Positions 50,144 through 60,956 of a DNA stretch of 64,000 nt are shown piece after piece (position 1 is the first letter of the stretch; the number at the start of each line of letters is the position of its first letter). Below the pieces are notes generated by a model that was given only the letters and a program-made list of their open reading frames with translations, was not told where the DNA came from and ran no database searches. This DNA is from Plantago ovata. Lineage: Eukaryota; Streptophyta; Magnoliopsida; Lamiales; Plantaginaceae. Both the position numbers and the translations under genes were made by a program. The stretch is from contig CM051458.1 of the NCBI GenBank assembly GCA_028274465.1, forward strand, positions 25,435,566 to 25,499,565, given 5' to 3'.

Positions 50144-50362
50144 ATGCTGCTCGATTTTCTACTCATGCTTTGAGCGATTGGTCGCTCCTTGTATGCTTCT
50201 CGCTCTACTTTTGCTTTGATGTAGAGTAACTTCTTGATTTACTTGCTCTTTCCTTTTTGAAATTTTTCTCCGTTCGGGAGGTCGAACTTTAATGAACATA
50301 CCTAAAAGGACCTCTCGGACTATCACAAACCATCCTAACTTCTTTCTTTGCCCCCCTTTAGG

Positions 50363-53300
50363 ATGTCCGAGAGGAGCGACGACAGCCAAAACATCTCGGC
50401 CGCCGGTGAGTATGGGAGCGACCATACTACGTCGCCCGATACGTCAGACGTATCGGCGACCTTCCTCGATGACACGATAGAGGAGGCTGTCGAGGAGCCT
50501 CAGCTCGAGCAAGGGGGCGAGCGGGCTGCCGAAGAGGATGAAGAGACTGAGAGTGAGGAGGACCTCTATCAGTTGGTATCCAGGAAGAGGCGTCGTACCG
50601 AGGACGACGACTTTATCGACGACCGTACAGAGGCGGAAGGTGGTCCCCGCAACCCTGGTGTATCTGCGGAGTTGATTACTCGCGCCGCCCAATTCCACGG
50701 GCGAAATTACGGGGCAGTTAACGTGGTCCCTCCTGCCGACATCCGGGTCGAGGAGATGGATGACACGGAGAGGCCGGAGTTGGCCTTAGCGCTGTATGAG
50801 GAGGGTGAGCATTCGGCCAAGCGCGGGAAGGCCCCGATACCCGTTCAAATCATTGATAGTGATGAGACGGATGATGAGAGCGAGGAGGACGACGAAGCGA
50901 CTTCTCCTCGGACTAGTCCCCCTTCAAAGAGGGTTAGATTCCCTCCACAAACAACTAGGAGGGCCGTGATCACCGACGAGGAGGAGGATGAAGTTCCTCT
51001 GACGATCGGGGACACTAACAGGAGTGAAGCTGGTCCGAGTACTAGGTCTCCTTCCTTCTCGGAGGGGCAAAGGCGTGCAATTAGAGATGCGAAGAGGTTC
51101 GCACGCGAGGAGGAGACCAGTTACCACTCCATTGATCCGACCACTATTGACTTTACGTTTCCGAGTGGGACTCGAGCAGCCAACCCACTCGAGGACCAGG
51201 AGGGTGAGATGCGGCGTGCTCAGATGGTCGCTGATAAGAAAAAGGCGGAGCGTAGAGCGAGCAAGCGTAGAGCGAGCAAGTCCAAAAAGGCGAAGGTAGT
51301 CAAGGAGCCTGAGCCTAAAACAACCAAGGCCGCTGAAAAGAAATTCACGAAGAGTGCTCGCACGGTTGACCTCCCCGATCCTCAGGGCGAGAAGAACGAG
51401 GATGGGATCATACCGACCACCTCTTCTACCGTCAAGCTCGACGAGGTTCCCACACTTAGGTGGAAGTATTCTCTCCCTGAGAATAAGTTTGACATCCTCG
51501 TGCCCAAGGAGGATCAAACTTTTTACAATGCTCCCCCTGGGTATATGGCCGTTCACTGCATCAGCTTGGATCGAGGATGGATACTCCCCTTCTGTGATGC
51601 TTTCCGCGATATCTTCAATACGTTGGGGATCGCTCCTTGGCAATTAGTGCCAAGTGCCTTTGGAACCCTGGTTTGCTTTGGAGTCTTTTGCATGAAGAAG
51701 GGGATCGAGCTAAACTTCCACAACTTCAATCAACTGTTCCGAGTCTCGATGAGCTCCGGGAATAAATACTTTTACTATTTCAATGCTCGACCAGGCCTTG
51801 GGTTCATCATGGACGCTCCTAGCTCCTCGGGCTACAAGTGGTTCCATAGGTACTTCTACGTCAGAAAGAGAAGGTTGCCTAACATGAGCGAGGAGGAGCT
51901 GGAGTGGGGAGTACCCAAGCTCATGTTCAGAGGGAAGATCGCGGACAAGCATCCGTTGCCCGAGGAGTCTGATCCCTGGGTCATGGAGCTCGAGGAGCAG
52001 AATCGGGGACCCCATCCCGAGAAGTACTTTTACTGGGGGTTGGTCCTTCAGCCACTTCCCTATTTGGCGGGACTTTCGCCTTACGCGTACACAGGGTATA
52101 TCGGGAACCGATATACCCGGAAAGTCCTCTTCGGTAACTAGTTCTTCGCGCTTTTTCTTTGCTTTGTACTTGTATTTTTTCTTTGCTTGCTTTGTCTGTT
52201 TATGATATGTCCTCGCTTTCTTACTTTCCTCGTCGATTTTTATTGCTCCTCGATCGTACTAACTTGTGTTTATTCTCTTGCAGCTTATTGGTTCCAGTGG
52301 ATAATGTCGAAGACACTGGCCGCCAAGGAGGAACAGAGGAGGAAGCAAAGGCTAGCCAACAAGCAGACAAAGATCCTCGGTTCCTTGAACTTGACCCCTC
52401 CCCGCAACGCCGCACATCATCGAGATGCCTTAGTGCATGAGGGGCTCGATACCCGAGAGAACCCTGTAGAGGCCATCAAAAGGGCCGAGGAGGAGGCCGC
52501 TGCGAAGAGGTCCAGGGAGGCTAAGGAGGCCGAGAAGGAGGCCTTGAATACGATCGAGGCGGAGAAGAGGCCGGAGAGGCCTGCAGCGAAAAAGGGGGCG
52601 AGGAAGCTCAACCTTGGTGGTAACAACGAGCCTGCCCGTAAGAAGGGTAAGGTAGCCGCTTCTGGGGATGAAGTGAAGTGGCTCATTCAAATGAGCGACC
52701 TCGACAGGGCACATGAGCTGAGCATGTGCTCGCTCCAGGTATTTGTCTTTATACTTATTGTTGTGAAATTTCTCTAAGTATAAATTTTTCTCTCCTCGCT
52801 AACTTTGTTTTCTTTTTGCAGCTCGAGAACTTGAAGGAGGCGTATGGCCAGGTTGCTGCTGATCGGGCCGACATAGGGGTCGTTATCGAGGACCTCGAGA
52901 AGAAGCTGGCTGCTTCAGAGTCAAAAGCCAAGGTCTCGGAGGCTGAGGCCGGGAAGCTGAAGATAAAGGTCGAGGAGCTGGAGAAGGAGCTCTCCCGGGA
53001 GAAATCGAGGAGCAAGAGCTTCAAGGGTGCTTACGCCACTTTGTCCATTTGCATGGAAAAGTTTAAGGCAAGCATCCTGTCTTTCCTCAAAGGGAGCCGA
53101 GTCTCTGCTGCTCGCGACTTCATGTCGTCGGTCACTTATAAGTTGGCCCTGAGAGATGTACAAGTGGCATCGCGCGAGGAGGGCTTCTTCTCGTGTGTTG
53201 GCCAACTAAAGAGGGTCAACATGCTTCCGGTAGACTTCGATCCCGATGACCGCGAGGACTTGCATCCCGGGCGGCGCGAAGACCTCACTCCTTACCCCGA

Positions 53301-53670
53301 TGAGGAGATCACCGAGGAGATGCACGAGGCGTGCGAGTTTGGCGAGCTGGTGACCGACCCAGAAGTTCCTTATCCCAGCAAGCCAGCTTACCTCCCCGCC
53401 TGGGTGCCTGAGTGCTTGAGAAGCGGGATAATCTACCCGTTCAAGAAGGCAGCTCTTCGGAACGCTGCTTGGGTGAAGTTGAGCGATCCGGTCCTCGGGA
53501 GGGCAGCAGACTTCGTCGAGCCAGAGCTAACAATGTACCAAAAGGCAATCGAGGAGGCTCGGGCTTTGGAGCAAGACAATATCGAAGGCCCTGAAACGAG
53601 CACAGTTCGAGGAGGAGCTGCAAGCGCGACCACCCCGGTCACTGAATTTACCGACAGCCGTACTCGCTAA
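50363..53670 (+). CDS. Antisense gene of the Tat element: spliced PF04195-like coiled-coil protein
   Basis: Three coding exons, 50363-52133, 52284-52738 and 52822-53670, join in frame (3075 bases, 1024 residues plus TAA). The ATG is two bases after the intron-1 acceptor and is the first AUG of the spliced RNA. Residues 1-100 are acidic and low-complexity with a KRRR cluster at 75-78. A second Lys/Arg-rich stretch is at about 290-315; both look like nuclear-localisation signals. Residues about 390-505 (GWILPFCDAFRDIF, LVPSAFGTLVCFGVFC, KWFHRYFYVR) resemble PF04195, 'putative gypsy type transposon'. Exon 3 is Lys/Glu-rich and helical; about 763-805 form a heptad-like coiled coil; the C-terminus is acidic. 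There is no recognisable nuclease or polymerase motif. Biochemical role unknown. Antisense genes between pol and the 3' LTR are known in some Tat elements such as maize Grande. Confidence 0.75.
52134..52283 (+). other. Intron 2 of the antisense gene
   Basis: 150 bp, donor TTCG|GTAACT and acceptor TCTTGCAG|C. A canonical tactaac branch site lies at 52257-52263, 20 bases before the acceptor. Splicing is phase 1, skips the in-frame TAG at 52139-52141, and joins the upstream frame to the open frame that continues AYWFQW. Confidence 0.8.
52739..52821 (+). other. Intron 3 of the antisense gene
   Basis: 83 bp, donor CAG|GTATTT and acceptor CTTTTTGCAG|C, with ctaac at 52799-52803 about 18 bases before the acceptor. 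Phase 0. It joins the Lys/Glu-rich exon 3 to the coiled-coil exon 4. The intron is T-rich, unlike the GC-richer exons. Confidence 0.8.
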
Positions 53671-53846
53671 GATCGGGGAGCCTCCTTGAAGATCGAGTAT
53701 GCTCGGGGCACGTTGTAATCTTTTCATTTCCGTACTTGCATTTATTTTCAAACAATTTCCATTTGGCCCTTTGAGGCACTCCTCGAAACAAATATGTTTG
53801 TAACATAAGTTTCATTGTTGTTGTTTATTCGCTACTCTTCCCTTTA

Positions 53847-53852
53847 AATAAA
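53847..53852 (+). terminator. Poly(A) signal of the antisense gene
   Basis: aataaa at 53847-53852, 177 bases after the stop codon, in AT-rich sequence. It is the first canonical signal I see downstream on the plus strand and is placed to end the antisense transcript before it runs into pol. Confidence 0.55.
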
Positions 53853-54476
53853 ATGCAATGCTCTTCGCTTTTTTACTTATACTTGTGTTCTTACTAGTTC
53901 CAACTTTCGTTATGACGTATAACTTGGATACAGTAGTTAAACACGTATAAGTTAGAAACGAGAACCAATGTTCCTCGCTGCGAGCTATTCGATCTATCAA
54001 CGTAGATGCTTCTCAATCATACTGATCACTTGAGGAAAAATTCTAAGTGTTGAACTTAGAAAAATTTCCAAGTGTTGAGTTAGAAAGACTGGAAGTCTCT
54101 CTCCTCGATCACTTCCGTCTCCTCGCTTTTTCTTCTTTGAGTGGTTTCCTGATCGATTCTCTTATAGAGTTTAGAGAGCGGGGAGGGTTCCCCTAATCAT
54201 GGAAATCGACTAGCTTTTATGCAGGTTAAGTAAGCTTCTCGATCGAGTAGTCTTATTTTTTGAGTATAGTAGCTCTATACTTGAACATTTTCTTGTTGAA
54301 AGAGACATTGTATTGATTTGTCGGAAATGCAATTACAATGGGGGCTCTTCGGCCAGCTTGCTTACAACAACTTTTTAACAAAAGCAAGGGGTACCTCTCA
54401 CTTGGAAAAGTGAGGAATCCTCCTCGATCAATGGACCTTCCACATAAGTTTTCAAAAAGCTTTTTCTCTTGCAACT
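53853..54476. other. Spacer between convergent antisense gene and pol
   Basis: About 620 bp of AT-rich non-coding sequence between the two convergent coding regions. It contains imperfect direct copies of aagtgttga (near 54,042 and 54,070). I see no convincing gene. Confidence 0.6.
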
Positions 54477-55907
54477 TCAAGCGTAGAATCTCTGGAGGTT
54501 AGAAGTATTCCATGGATTTTTCAATACCCTTCCCTCCATGTCTTGAAGACGATAACTTCCGTTGGACCTTGCTTCAATTATCTTGTAGAAGCCTTCCCAA
54601 TTGGGTTGCATCTTCCCAACTTTGCCCAAGATATCTGCTCTTCGGAGTACTAGGTCTCCTACTTGGAAGTCTCTTTCTCTCACGCCTTTGTTGTAGGTCT
54701 TCGCGATAAGTGCTTGATATCTGAGGATATTGGCCAAGGCGTTGGTCCTTGCCTCACTGATTGTCTCCAGGTCGAAGAGTCTCTCTGTATGATTGTCCTC
54801 GGGTTGGTACCCTTGGATTCTGAGGGTTTCCACCGCCACTTCTGCTGGTATGACCGCCTCGGACCCGTAAACTAGCGAGAAGGGAGTCTCTCTTGTAGCT
54901 GTTTTTGAAGTAGTGCGGTATGCCCACACCACTCCATCAAGCTCGTCGACCCAGTCCTTGTTGGTAGCGAACCTCTTCTGCAAGTTGTTGACAAGGATTT
55001 TGTTGACGGCTTCTGTTTGCCCATTGGATTGAGGATGTCCTACAGAGGTATACCTCCTCTCAATCTTCATTTCCTTGCATCATTCATTGAATCTTTGGCC
55101 GCAAAATTGAGCACCATTATCCGAGATGAGGACCCTTGGCAAGCCAAATCGACACACGATGTTCCTCCATACGAAGTTCATAACTCTTTGTTCGGTGATG
55201 GTAGATACTGCCTCAACTTCCGCCCACTTGCTAAAGTATTCGACCGCGACGATGATGAACTTCTTTTGACCCGTGCCTCTTGGAAAGGGACCGACTATGT
55301 CGATGCCCCATATGTCGAACGGACAAGTGATGGCGATGGGCATAAGAGGTTTCGCCGGTACGTTGATCAAATTGGCGTGTAATTGACACTCCTCGCACTT
55401 TCTCACAAATTGTGCAGCGTCTTCACGAACAGTGGGCCAGTAGTATCCTTGTCGAATGACTTTTTGCGCGAGAGTTCTTCCTCCGGCATGGTCGCCGCAA
55501 CTTCCTCGATGCATTTCTCCAAGAAGTTTTTGAACTTCATGCTCGGCGACGCATCTCAAGTAAACTCCCTCGAAAGACCTTTTGTACAAGTAGTCTCCTT
55601 GCATGATGTATCGAGGAGCTTTTCCTTTGATTCTCCTTGCTTCAGCCTTGTCACGAGGAAGGCTTCCATTTTTGAGATATGTTGTTATCTCTTGCATCCA
55701 ATTCGGTTGATCGTCAATTGCCAAGACGTTTGGCTTTGATGACCACAAAGATGATGCGTTGATTCTCATGAGTATCACATTCCGGGTATCAACTCCTCCA
55801 GGAGGCTGAAGCATACTTTGATAGGGCATCTTCCCTTTGATTGAGATCCTCTGAGAACTTTTCAATCTCACAACTTTCAAACTTTTGAATTTCTTCCGTG
55901 ATGGCAC
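54477..55907 (-). pseudogene. Tat integrase, interrupted by an in-frame TGA
   Basis: Minus-strand reading from 55907 down to the stop at 54477. An N-terminal His/Cys zinc-binding region is present (MHRGSCGDHAGG ... CEEC near 55,410). The DDE core shows Asp in WGIDIVGPF (about 55,290), Asp in ISDNGAQF (about 55,110) and Glu in NGQTEAVN (about 55,010). A TGA at 55082-55080 lies between the second Asp and the Glu, so an intact catalytic triad cannot be made without read-through. The C-terminal part (VGDLVLRR ... NWEGFYKI) is the usual gypsy SH3-like tail. The same frame continues on both sides of the TGA, so this is a single nonsense change. Confidence 0.92.
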
Positions 55908-58810
55908 TTTTGTACTCAGCTAGTAAGTCTTTCTTGGTTCTGAATTTCCCCGAGATTTGCTTCTCGGCCAGTTGAGAATCAGGTGAAGAGATGTAGCTTC
56001 TTCACTTCCAATGACTTTGCCATACGTAGAGCGATGAGGATGGCTTCGTATTCTGCTTCATTGTTGGAGACCGGGAAACTAAGAGTAACGGCGTACTCTA
56101 GTTCAGCCCCTCCGGGACTCTTGAAGTATATTCCTATCCCGCCATTTTTTCCTGATGAGGATCCATCAACATGAAGAATCCAGACGTCTCCGTGGTCGAC
56201 TAGTTCTTTGGGTTTTGGAGAGACGGTCTCCGTACCCTTAGGCTCGTCGGTTTTCTCTGTCAGGAACACTTCATGCCTTTTCCTTTTGGTTTGGGACATC
56301 GCCTTAAGCTCTTTTAAAGCATCTTCTAGAGCTTGCATTGGGTTGTTTTGATGGGGTTGCTCTTCGACCATCATCATAGCACTCTTTGTTGCAGAAGAGT
56401 TTTCCTCCGAAGTTCCTTTTGAGGGATACTCCACTAGGAAGTCGGCTATGACTTGTGCTTTCTTGGCTACGGGTGCTTGGTAGTCGATGTCGTACTCACT
56501 TAGTTCAATCGCCCATCTTGCCATTCTTCCCGAATTTTCGGGCTTTCCGAGGACTTGCTTGAGAGGTTGCTTTGTCAAAACAACAACCTTGTGAGCACCA
56601 AAGTAGGGTTTTAGCCTCCTTGCAGTATAAACAAGAGCAAAGGAAAGCCTCTCAATATCCATGTACCGCGTTTCAGCCCCGGCAAGTACTTTGCTCAAGT
56701 AGTAGATGGGCAAGTGGTCGTTTCCTTGGATTCGCACCAAAACCGAGCTGATAGCTTCCCCGGTTGCTGCTAAGTACAAGTAGAGTACCTCTCCGTCCAC
56801 GGGCTTTGACAATAGAGGAGGAGCGAGTAGGTATTCTTTCAGCTTCTCGAAGGCTTCCTCGCACTCCTTTGTCCACTCGAAGTGGCTGCTCTTTCTCAAT
56901 ACCTTGAAAAAAGGTAGATTTTTCTCGGCAGACCTTGAGATGAATCTACTCAATGCAATTGATTTTCCGACCAATTGTTGCACCTCATTGATGGACTGAG
57001 GTTGGGGAAGATCGAGGATGGCCTTTATCTTTTCGGGGTTTGCTTCTATTCCTCTCTCTGTCACCATGTAGCCGAGGAACTTACCCCCTTTGACTCCAAA
57101 GGTACACTTCGCCGGGTTGAGCTTCATGCCATACTTCCTCAAGATTGAGAAGCACTTTGCCAGGTAACCTACATGTTGCTCCTCGGTCTTGCTCTTGACG
57201 AGCATGTCATCGACATATACTTCCATTGTTTTACCTAGCTCTTCCTTGAACATCTTGTTAACCAACCTTTGGTAAGTCGCTCCGGCGTTCTTAAGACCAA
57301 ATGGCATCACGTTGAAGCAATACACATTGCCGTTAGCGAAGAAGGCGGTCTTAGGCACATCATCTTTGGCCATTTTGACCTGGTAGAAGCCCTGGTATGC
57401 ATCCATGAAACTCAGGAGGGCGCATCCAGCGGTGGAATCAACAAGCTGGTCGATCCGTGGGAGAGGGTATGGATCCTTCGGGCAAAACTTGTTGAGCCTT
57501 GTAAAATTGTTGCACATTCGCCATTTCCCCGGACCCTTCTCCACGAGGACCACATTGCATACCCAGTCTGAGTATCTCACTTCTTTGATGTGGCCAGCTT
57601 TAAGAAGCCTTTGTACCTCCGCTTCTATGATGGCATTATCTTCCGCACTGAAGTCTCTTCGCTTTTCTCTGATGTGGGTGATCGATGGGTCTACGTTCAG
57701 ACGGTGAACGGCGACACGTGGGTCGATCCCCTTCAGGTCCTCGGTGCTCCACGCGAAGATATCGTTGTTATCTTTCAAACATTGGATGAGTTTCATCCTG
57801 AATTTAGTGGCCATCTCTATGCCAATTTTTGTGACCTTGTCGGCACTTCCTTCGACAATTTGGATTTCTTCTAGGGCTTCTCTTGCTTCAATTTTGTTTT
57901 CCTCAAAGAATTTCTTCTTTTTGGAAGAGGGTGGGACTGGTGGAATCACTTGATACTCCTCGAGCTCCTTAACAGCTCCTACTAGAGTATCTTTGTCTTT
58001 CTTCATGATTGCTTTTCTTCGCCTAAGTGACGGACTTGGCTTTTTTGATTTTCTCTTCACTCGCCGAACCGTGTAGAAACGATAAGGCGCATTGTGGACA
58101 AGGGGTGTCTCCTCGGATGGCTGCCCAAGGTTGGGTTCTCCAATGGCAACCCTTGAAGTGAACTTGGCTGACAAGGTGTAGCATTCCCATGCTTCTCGTA
58201 TGTCTCCTACTTCTTGTCCGATTCCCAAAGGAGTGGGGAATTTCAGCTTGTTGTGGACCGTGGACACTACGGCTCGGAATTGAGAGAGAGCGGGTCGGCC
58301 TAGGACTGCGAAATAATCAAATGGCATATCGACCACCACAAAAGGAACCTGTTGGGTTACCCGTCTAGGAGCGCTACCCATTGATACTGTGAGGTTGATC
58401 ATTCCGAGCGGCATGATAGGTTGTCCTCCGAATCCTACCAATGCGCTCCTCACTTCTCTGAGCCCTTCCCGTGGGTTCATGTGCATCCTTTTCAAGGTTC
58501 CGGTGAAAATCAAGTTTGCCGAGCACCCAGTGTCGACGAGGATTCTACCCAACTTGTAGGATTGAACATCCAAGGAAACTACAAGTGGGACGCAAGGATC
58601 ATAGATGTTCCCTCCACCGGCATGCTTCAGAGGTATCTCGCTATCATCGAAAGATATAACGTTGGTACCCGGTCGCGCGGCTTGAGCATACTTCACATCT
58701 CGGACCCTGAGGTTGTCCGCCGTAATCTCCCTTTGATTACGAGTGTCGCCGCCGGCGGGTCCTCCCGCAATTGTGAGAGTGCGGATGCTTCCATTTACGG
58801 GCGGTTCTCA
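55790..58810 (-). pseudogene. Tat pol: protease, RT, RNase H and second RNase H, frameshifted at the 3' end
   Basis: A long open minus frame (905 codons from 58696, open to about 58,807 without an ATG) runs to a stop at 55979. Protease has RILVDTGCSAN near residue 55. RT has FMDAYQGFYQ (about 432) and YVDD (about 492, 57,220-57,209). The first RNase H covers about residues 600-750. A second, archaeal-like RNase H starts at WILHVDGSSSG (about 845) with NNEAEYEA; its third and fourth Asp (DSQL, NQREDALS) are in another frame, because one extra base near 55,979 shifts reading. A further shift near 55,790-55,815 leads into the integrase frame. The double RNase H identifies the Tat lineage. Confidence 0.92.
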
Positions 58811-60869
58811 TAATTGTTGTAATTATGGATGTCATCGTCCTGAGGGTTTCCTTGGTAGGGGTGCTCACTCCCGCTTTGAGGAGGTGGGGGCAGTAGTGCC
58901 AGGGGTTCCTCCTTCCGGATGTAGTTAACCAATTGACCGTTACGTATCATCCTCTCAATTTCGTTCTTGAGCTCGACACACTCATCTGAGGTGTGCCCTT
59001 TCCCCTTGTGAATTTGCAAAATTTTTCCGAACTCTTGTTCCTCTGATTTTCCTTAATCGGGGGTGGCCACGAGACGTCTAGCTTCCTCGAGACTATATAG
59101 TTCAAGATGTCGGATCTTGGCCTATTCAAGTCTGTATAGTTGCTATATCGTCTTGGAGGTGACCTTCTGGGAGGAGACCTCTTGTCTCTGAAATCATTTC
59201 TTGAGTTGCCCTCCTTGATCAACCCAAATTTTTGCTCTTTCCTCTGTTTCCCGGGATTTTGGGGGCGAGGAGGGTACTCTTTCTCTTTTTCTTTTTCTTT
59301 CCCTTTTTCCTTGGGAAGATTGGTTCTCACGGTGACCGTTCTTCGGAATTCCTCAGCTTCGAGGAAGTCCTTGCAAACTTTGGCAAGTTGTGCTTCATTC
59401 TCTACACACGATGCTGAGAGCACATCTTGGAATCTGATGTTGGTAGTGTTACCATACAAGTATTCTTTCCTCTCATTGATCGAGTGATCTTCGACTTGGA
59501 GGGCTGCTTCGTGAAAGCGATTGATGAAGTCCCTCAAGTCTTCATTGTTTCTCTGGACAATTTCGGCCAAGTACCTCACCCGTCTCTTGGCGTTCATTAC
59601 CTTCTCGAATCGTTTAGAGAACTCCTTACAGAGATCCCTATATGATTTGATGGATCGGTGAGGGAGGCGCGACCACCACTTCATGGCTTCTCCGGAGAGG
59701 TTAGCCGGAAAGAGGAGTGCCTTGGTTCTTGAGTCATGCCCGTAGGCATCCATTTTGGTGCCAAATCTTACCAAGTAGTCCTTCGGACAACTTGTTCCAT
59801 CATAGCTTTCGAAGGTGGGGAACCCTCTTTCAAATTTGGCTTGGTGGTTTCTGATCTCATCACACAAAGGGCTCGGATCTTGGTCTTGCTCTCTCTCTTG
59901 GACGGTTCCTCGAAGAGTCTCTATCTGAGCATCAAGTGCGGATTTCCTCGCGTTGAGTTCCTCCAGAGTGAGCCTCCTCCCCGTGATCGGATCGACCAGG
60001 GGGGTTACCTCAGCTACTGTTCTCAATGCTTGATTCTCTTCCACTGCTTCTTGTTGGTTTTGAGGAGTTACCTGGTTGGGGGTAACTTGATTGGGGAGAG
60101 CGGGTGGTGTAGCGACCACCTGAACTCTATTTTCTTGTTGCGCCACATTTTGCAATGATGCCCGTATTCTTCTGTCAATCAGGTCTCTCAAGTCATCCGG
60201 GGCACCTTGTGGACCTAACCTCGATTGGATTCTTGATGGTCCAAGTCGAGATTGAATCGGCCTAGTGTTGGCTCTCGAATGTGCTTCATCTTGCGCAACA
60301 GGTGCTCTTCCCTGGGATTGACGAGGAGCGACCAGAGTGGCCCGAGGTTGCTCTTGCACCGGGGCGTGTGGTTCTCCTTGGGCTTGTATCTCGGTATTAA
60401 CCCTAATAGCCTCATTACCTCCGACATATCCTTGTAAAGTAAGAAGGAATAGACCGTATTGAGCTTCGCCCATCCCGAAATCTGATGGTCGGACGACACG
60501 TCCATCAGGAAGGGTGAAGGTCAATGCGGCCGGTTGAGGAGGGTTCACTGTCACGGGAGGTTGGTTAATTGCTACCGGATGAGGCTGCCCCCTAGACTCG
60601 GCGTTGTTCGCGACTCTCAAAGCTCCGTAGGCATTTCCTATCGGAACTCCTTGTGGATTATTTTCCCCCGATGTCTCATTTTGGGAGTGAGTGACATTAG
60701 TAAATGCCCCCTCCGTGTAATCCCGGTTCCTTGCAACATTGTTGTTTCTCGGCTCCCTCGGAACACCATCCGTTCCTCCTCCGCGACCGTTACTAGAGGG
60801 ACGGCCTCTAGGTCGAGGAGGGTTTCCGGGTGGTGCATTAGCAAGACGGTTGCTTCTTCTGGGAGGCAT
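58795..60869 (-). pseudogene. Tat gag polyprotein, frameshifted in the zinc-knuckle region
   Basis: Starts at the ATG at 60869 (MPPRRSNRLANAPP), 67 bases after the PBS. A long Pro/Gln/Arg-rich N-terminus leads to the retrotransposon gag domain (about residues 345-490; KWWSRL near 396, DLCKEFSKRFE, LRDFINRFHEAA). The C-terminus is basic. At 59011-59016 one T is missing from a run (plus strand), so the original frame goes on for 20-odd wrong codons to a stop at 58947. The correct frame (KGKGHTSDEC, ELKNEIERMI) continues to TAA at 58795. This Cys/His motif region is the usual Tat nucleocapsid-like segment. Pol is in a third frame starting just before this TAA. Confidence 0.9.
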
Positions 60870-60956
60870 ATTCGTGATGTGTCACGAGGAGGAAAGTGGC
60901 TCGACTAGCAGGGCAAGGAATGACCTTTTGTGTCGTTTCCCACAGACGGCGCCAAA
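60870..60956 (-). other. Tat 5' leader between LTR and gag
   Basis: 87 bases including the PBS. A short leader with no upstream ATG in front of gag on the minus strand that I can see. Confidence 0.7.
60937..60954 (-). other. Primer-binding site
   Basis: Two bases inside the 5' LTR the minus strand reads TGGCGCCGTCTGTGGGAA. It begins with TGG, as expected for pairing with a tRNA 3' CCA, and TGGCGCC starts are common in plant gypsy elements. I did not assign the tRNA. Confidence 0.8.

Larger units (their letters stand above)
44062..50361 (+). other. Intron 1 of the antisense gene, holding LINE-3
   Basis: Donor GTGAGT at 44062. Acceptor at 50360-50361 (tttag|gatg) preceded by a pyrimidine-rich run and a ctaac branch-site motif at 50335-50339. 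Present length 6300 bp. Removing LINE-3 and one TSD copy leaves about 709 bp, an ordinary plant intron length. LINE-3 lies in the same transcriptional direction as the antisense gene. Confidence 0.7.

Noticed and set aside
50924-51643. Minus-strand frame of 239 codons opposite the antisense gene
   Set aside because: Complementary shadow of a GC-rich coding exon; no domain and no start context.
54512-58813. Several plus-strand frames of 60-130 codons opposite pol
   Set aside because: They follow the reverse complement of conserved pol codons and have no introns, promoter or homology of their own.
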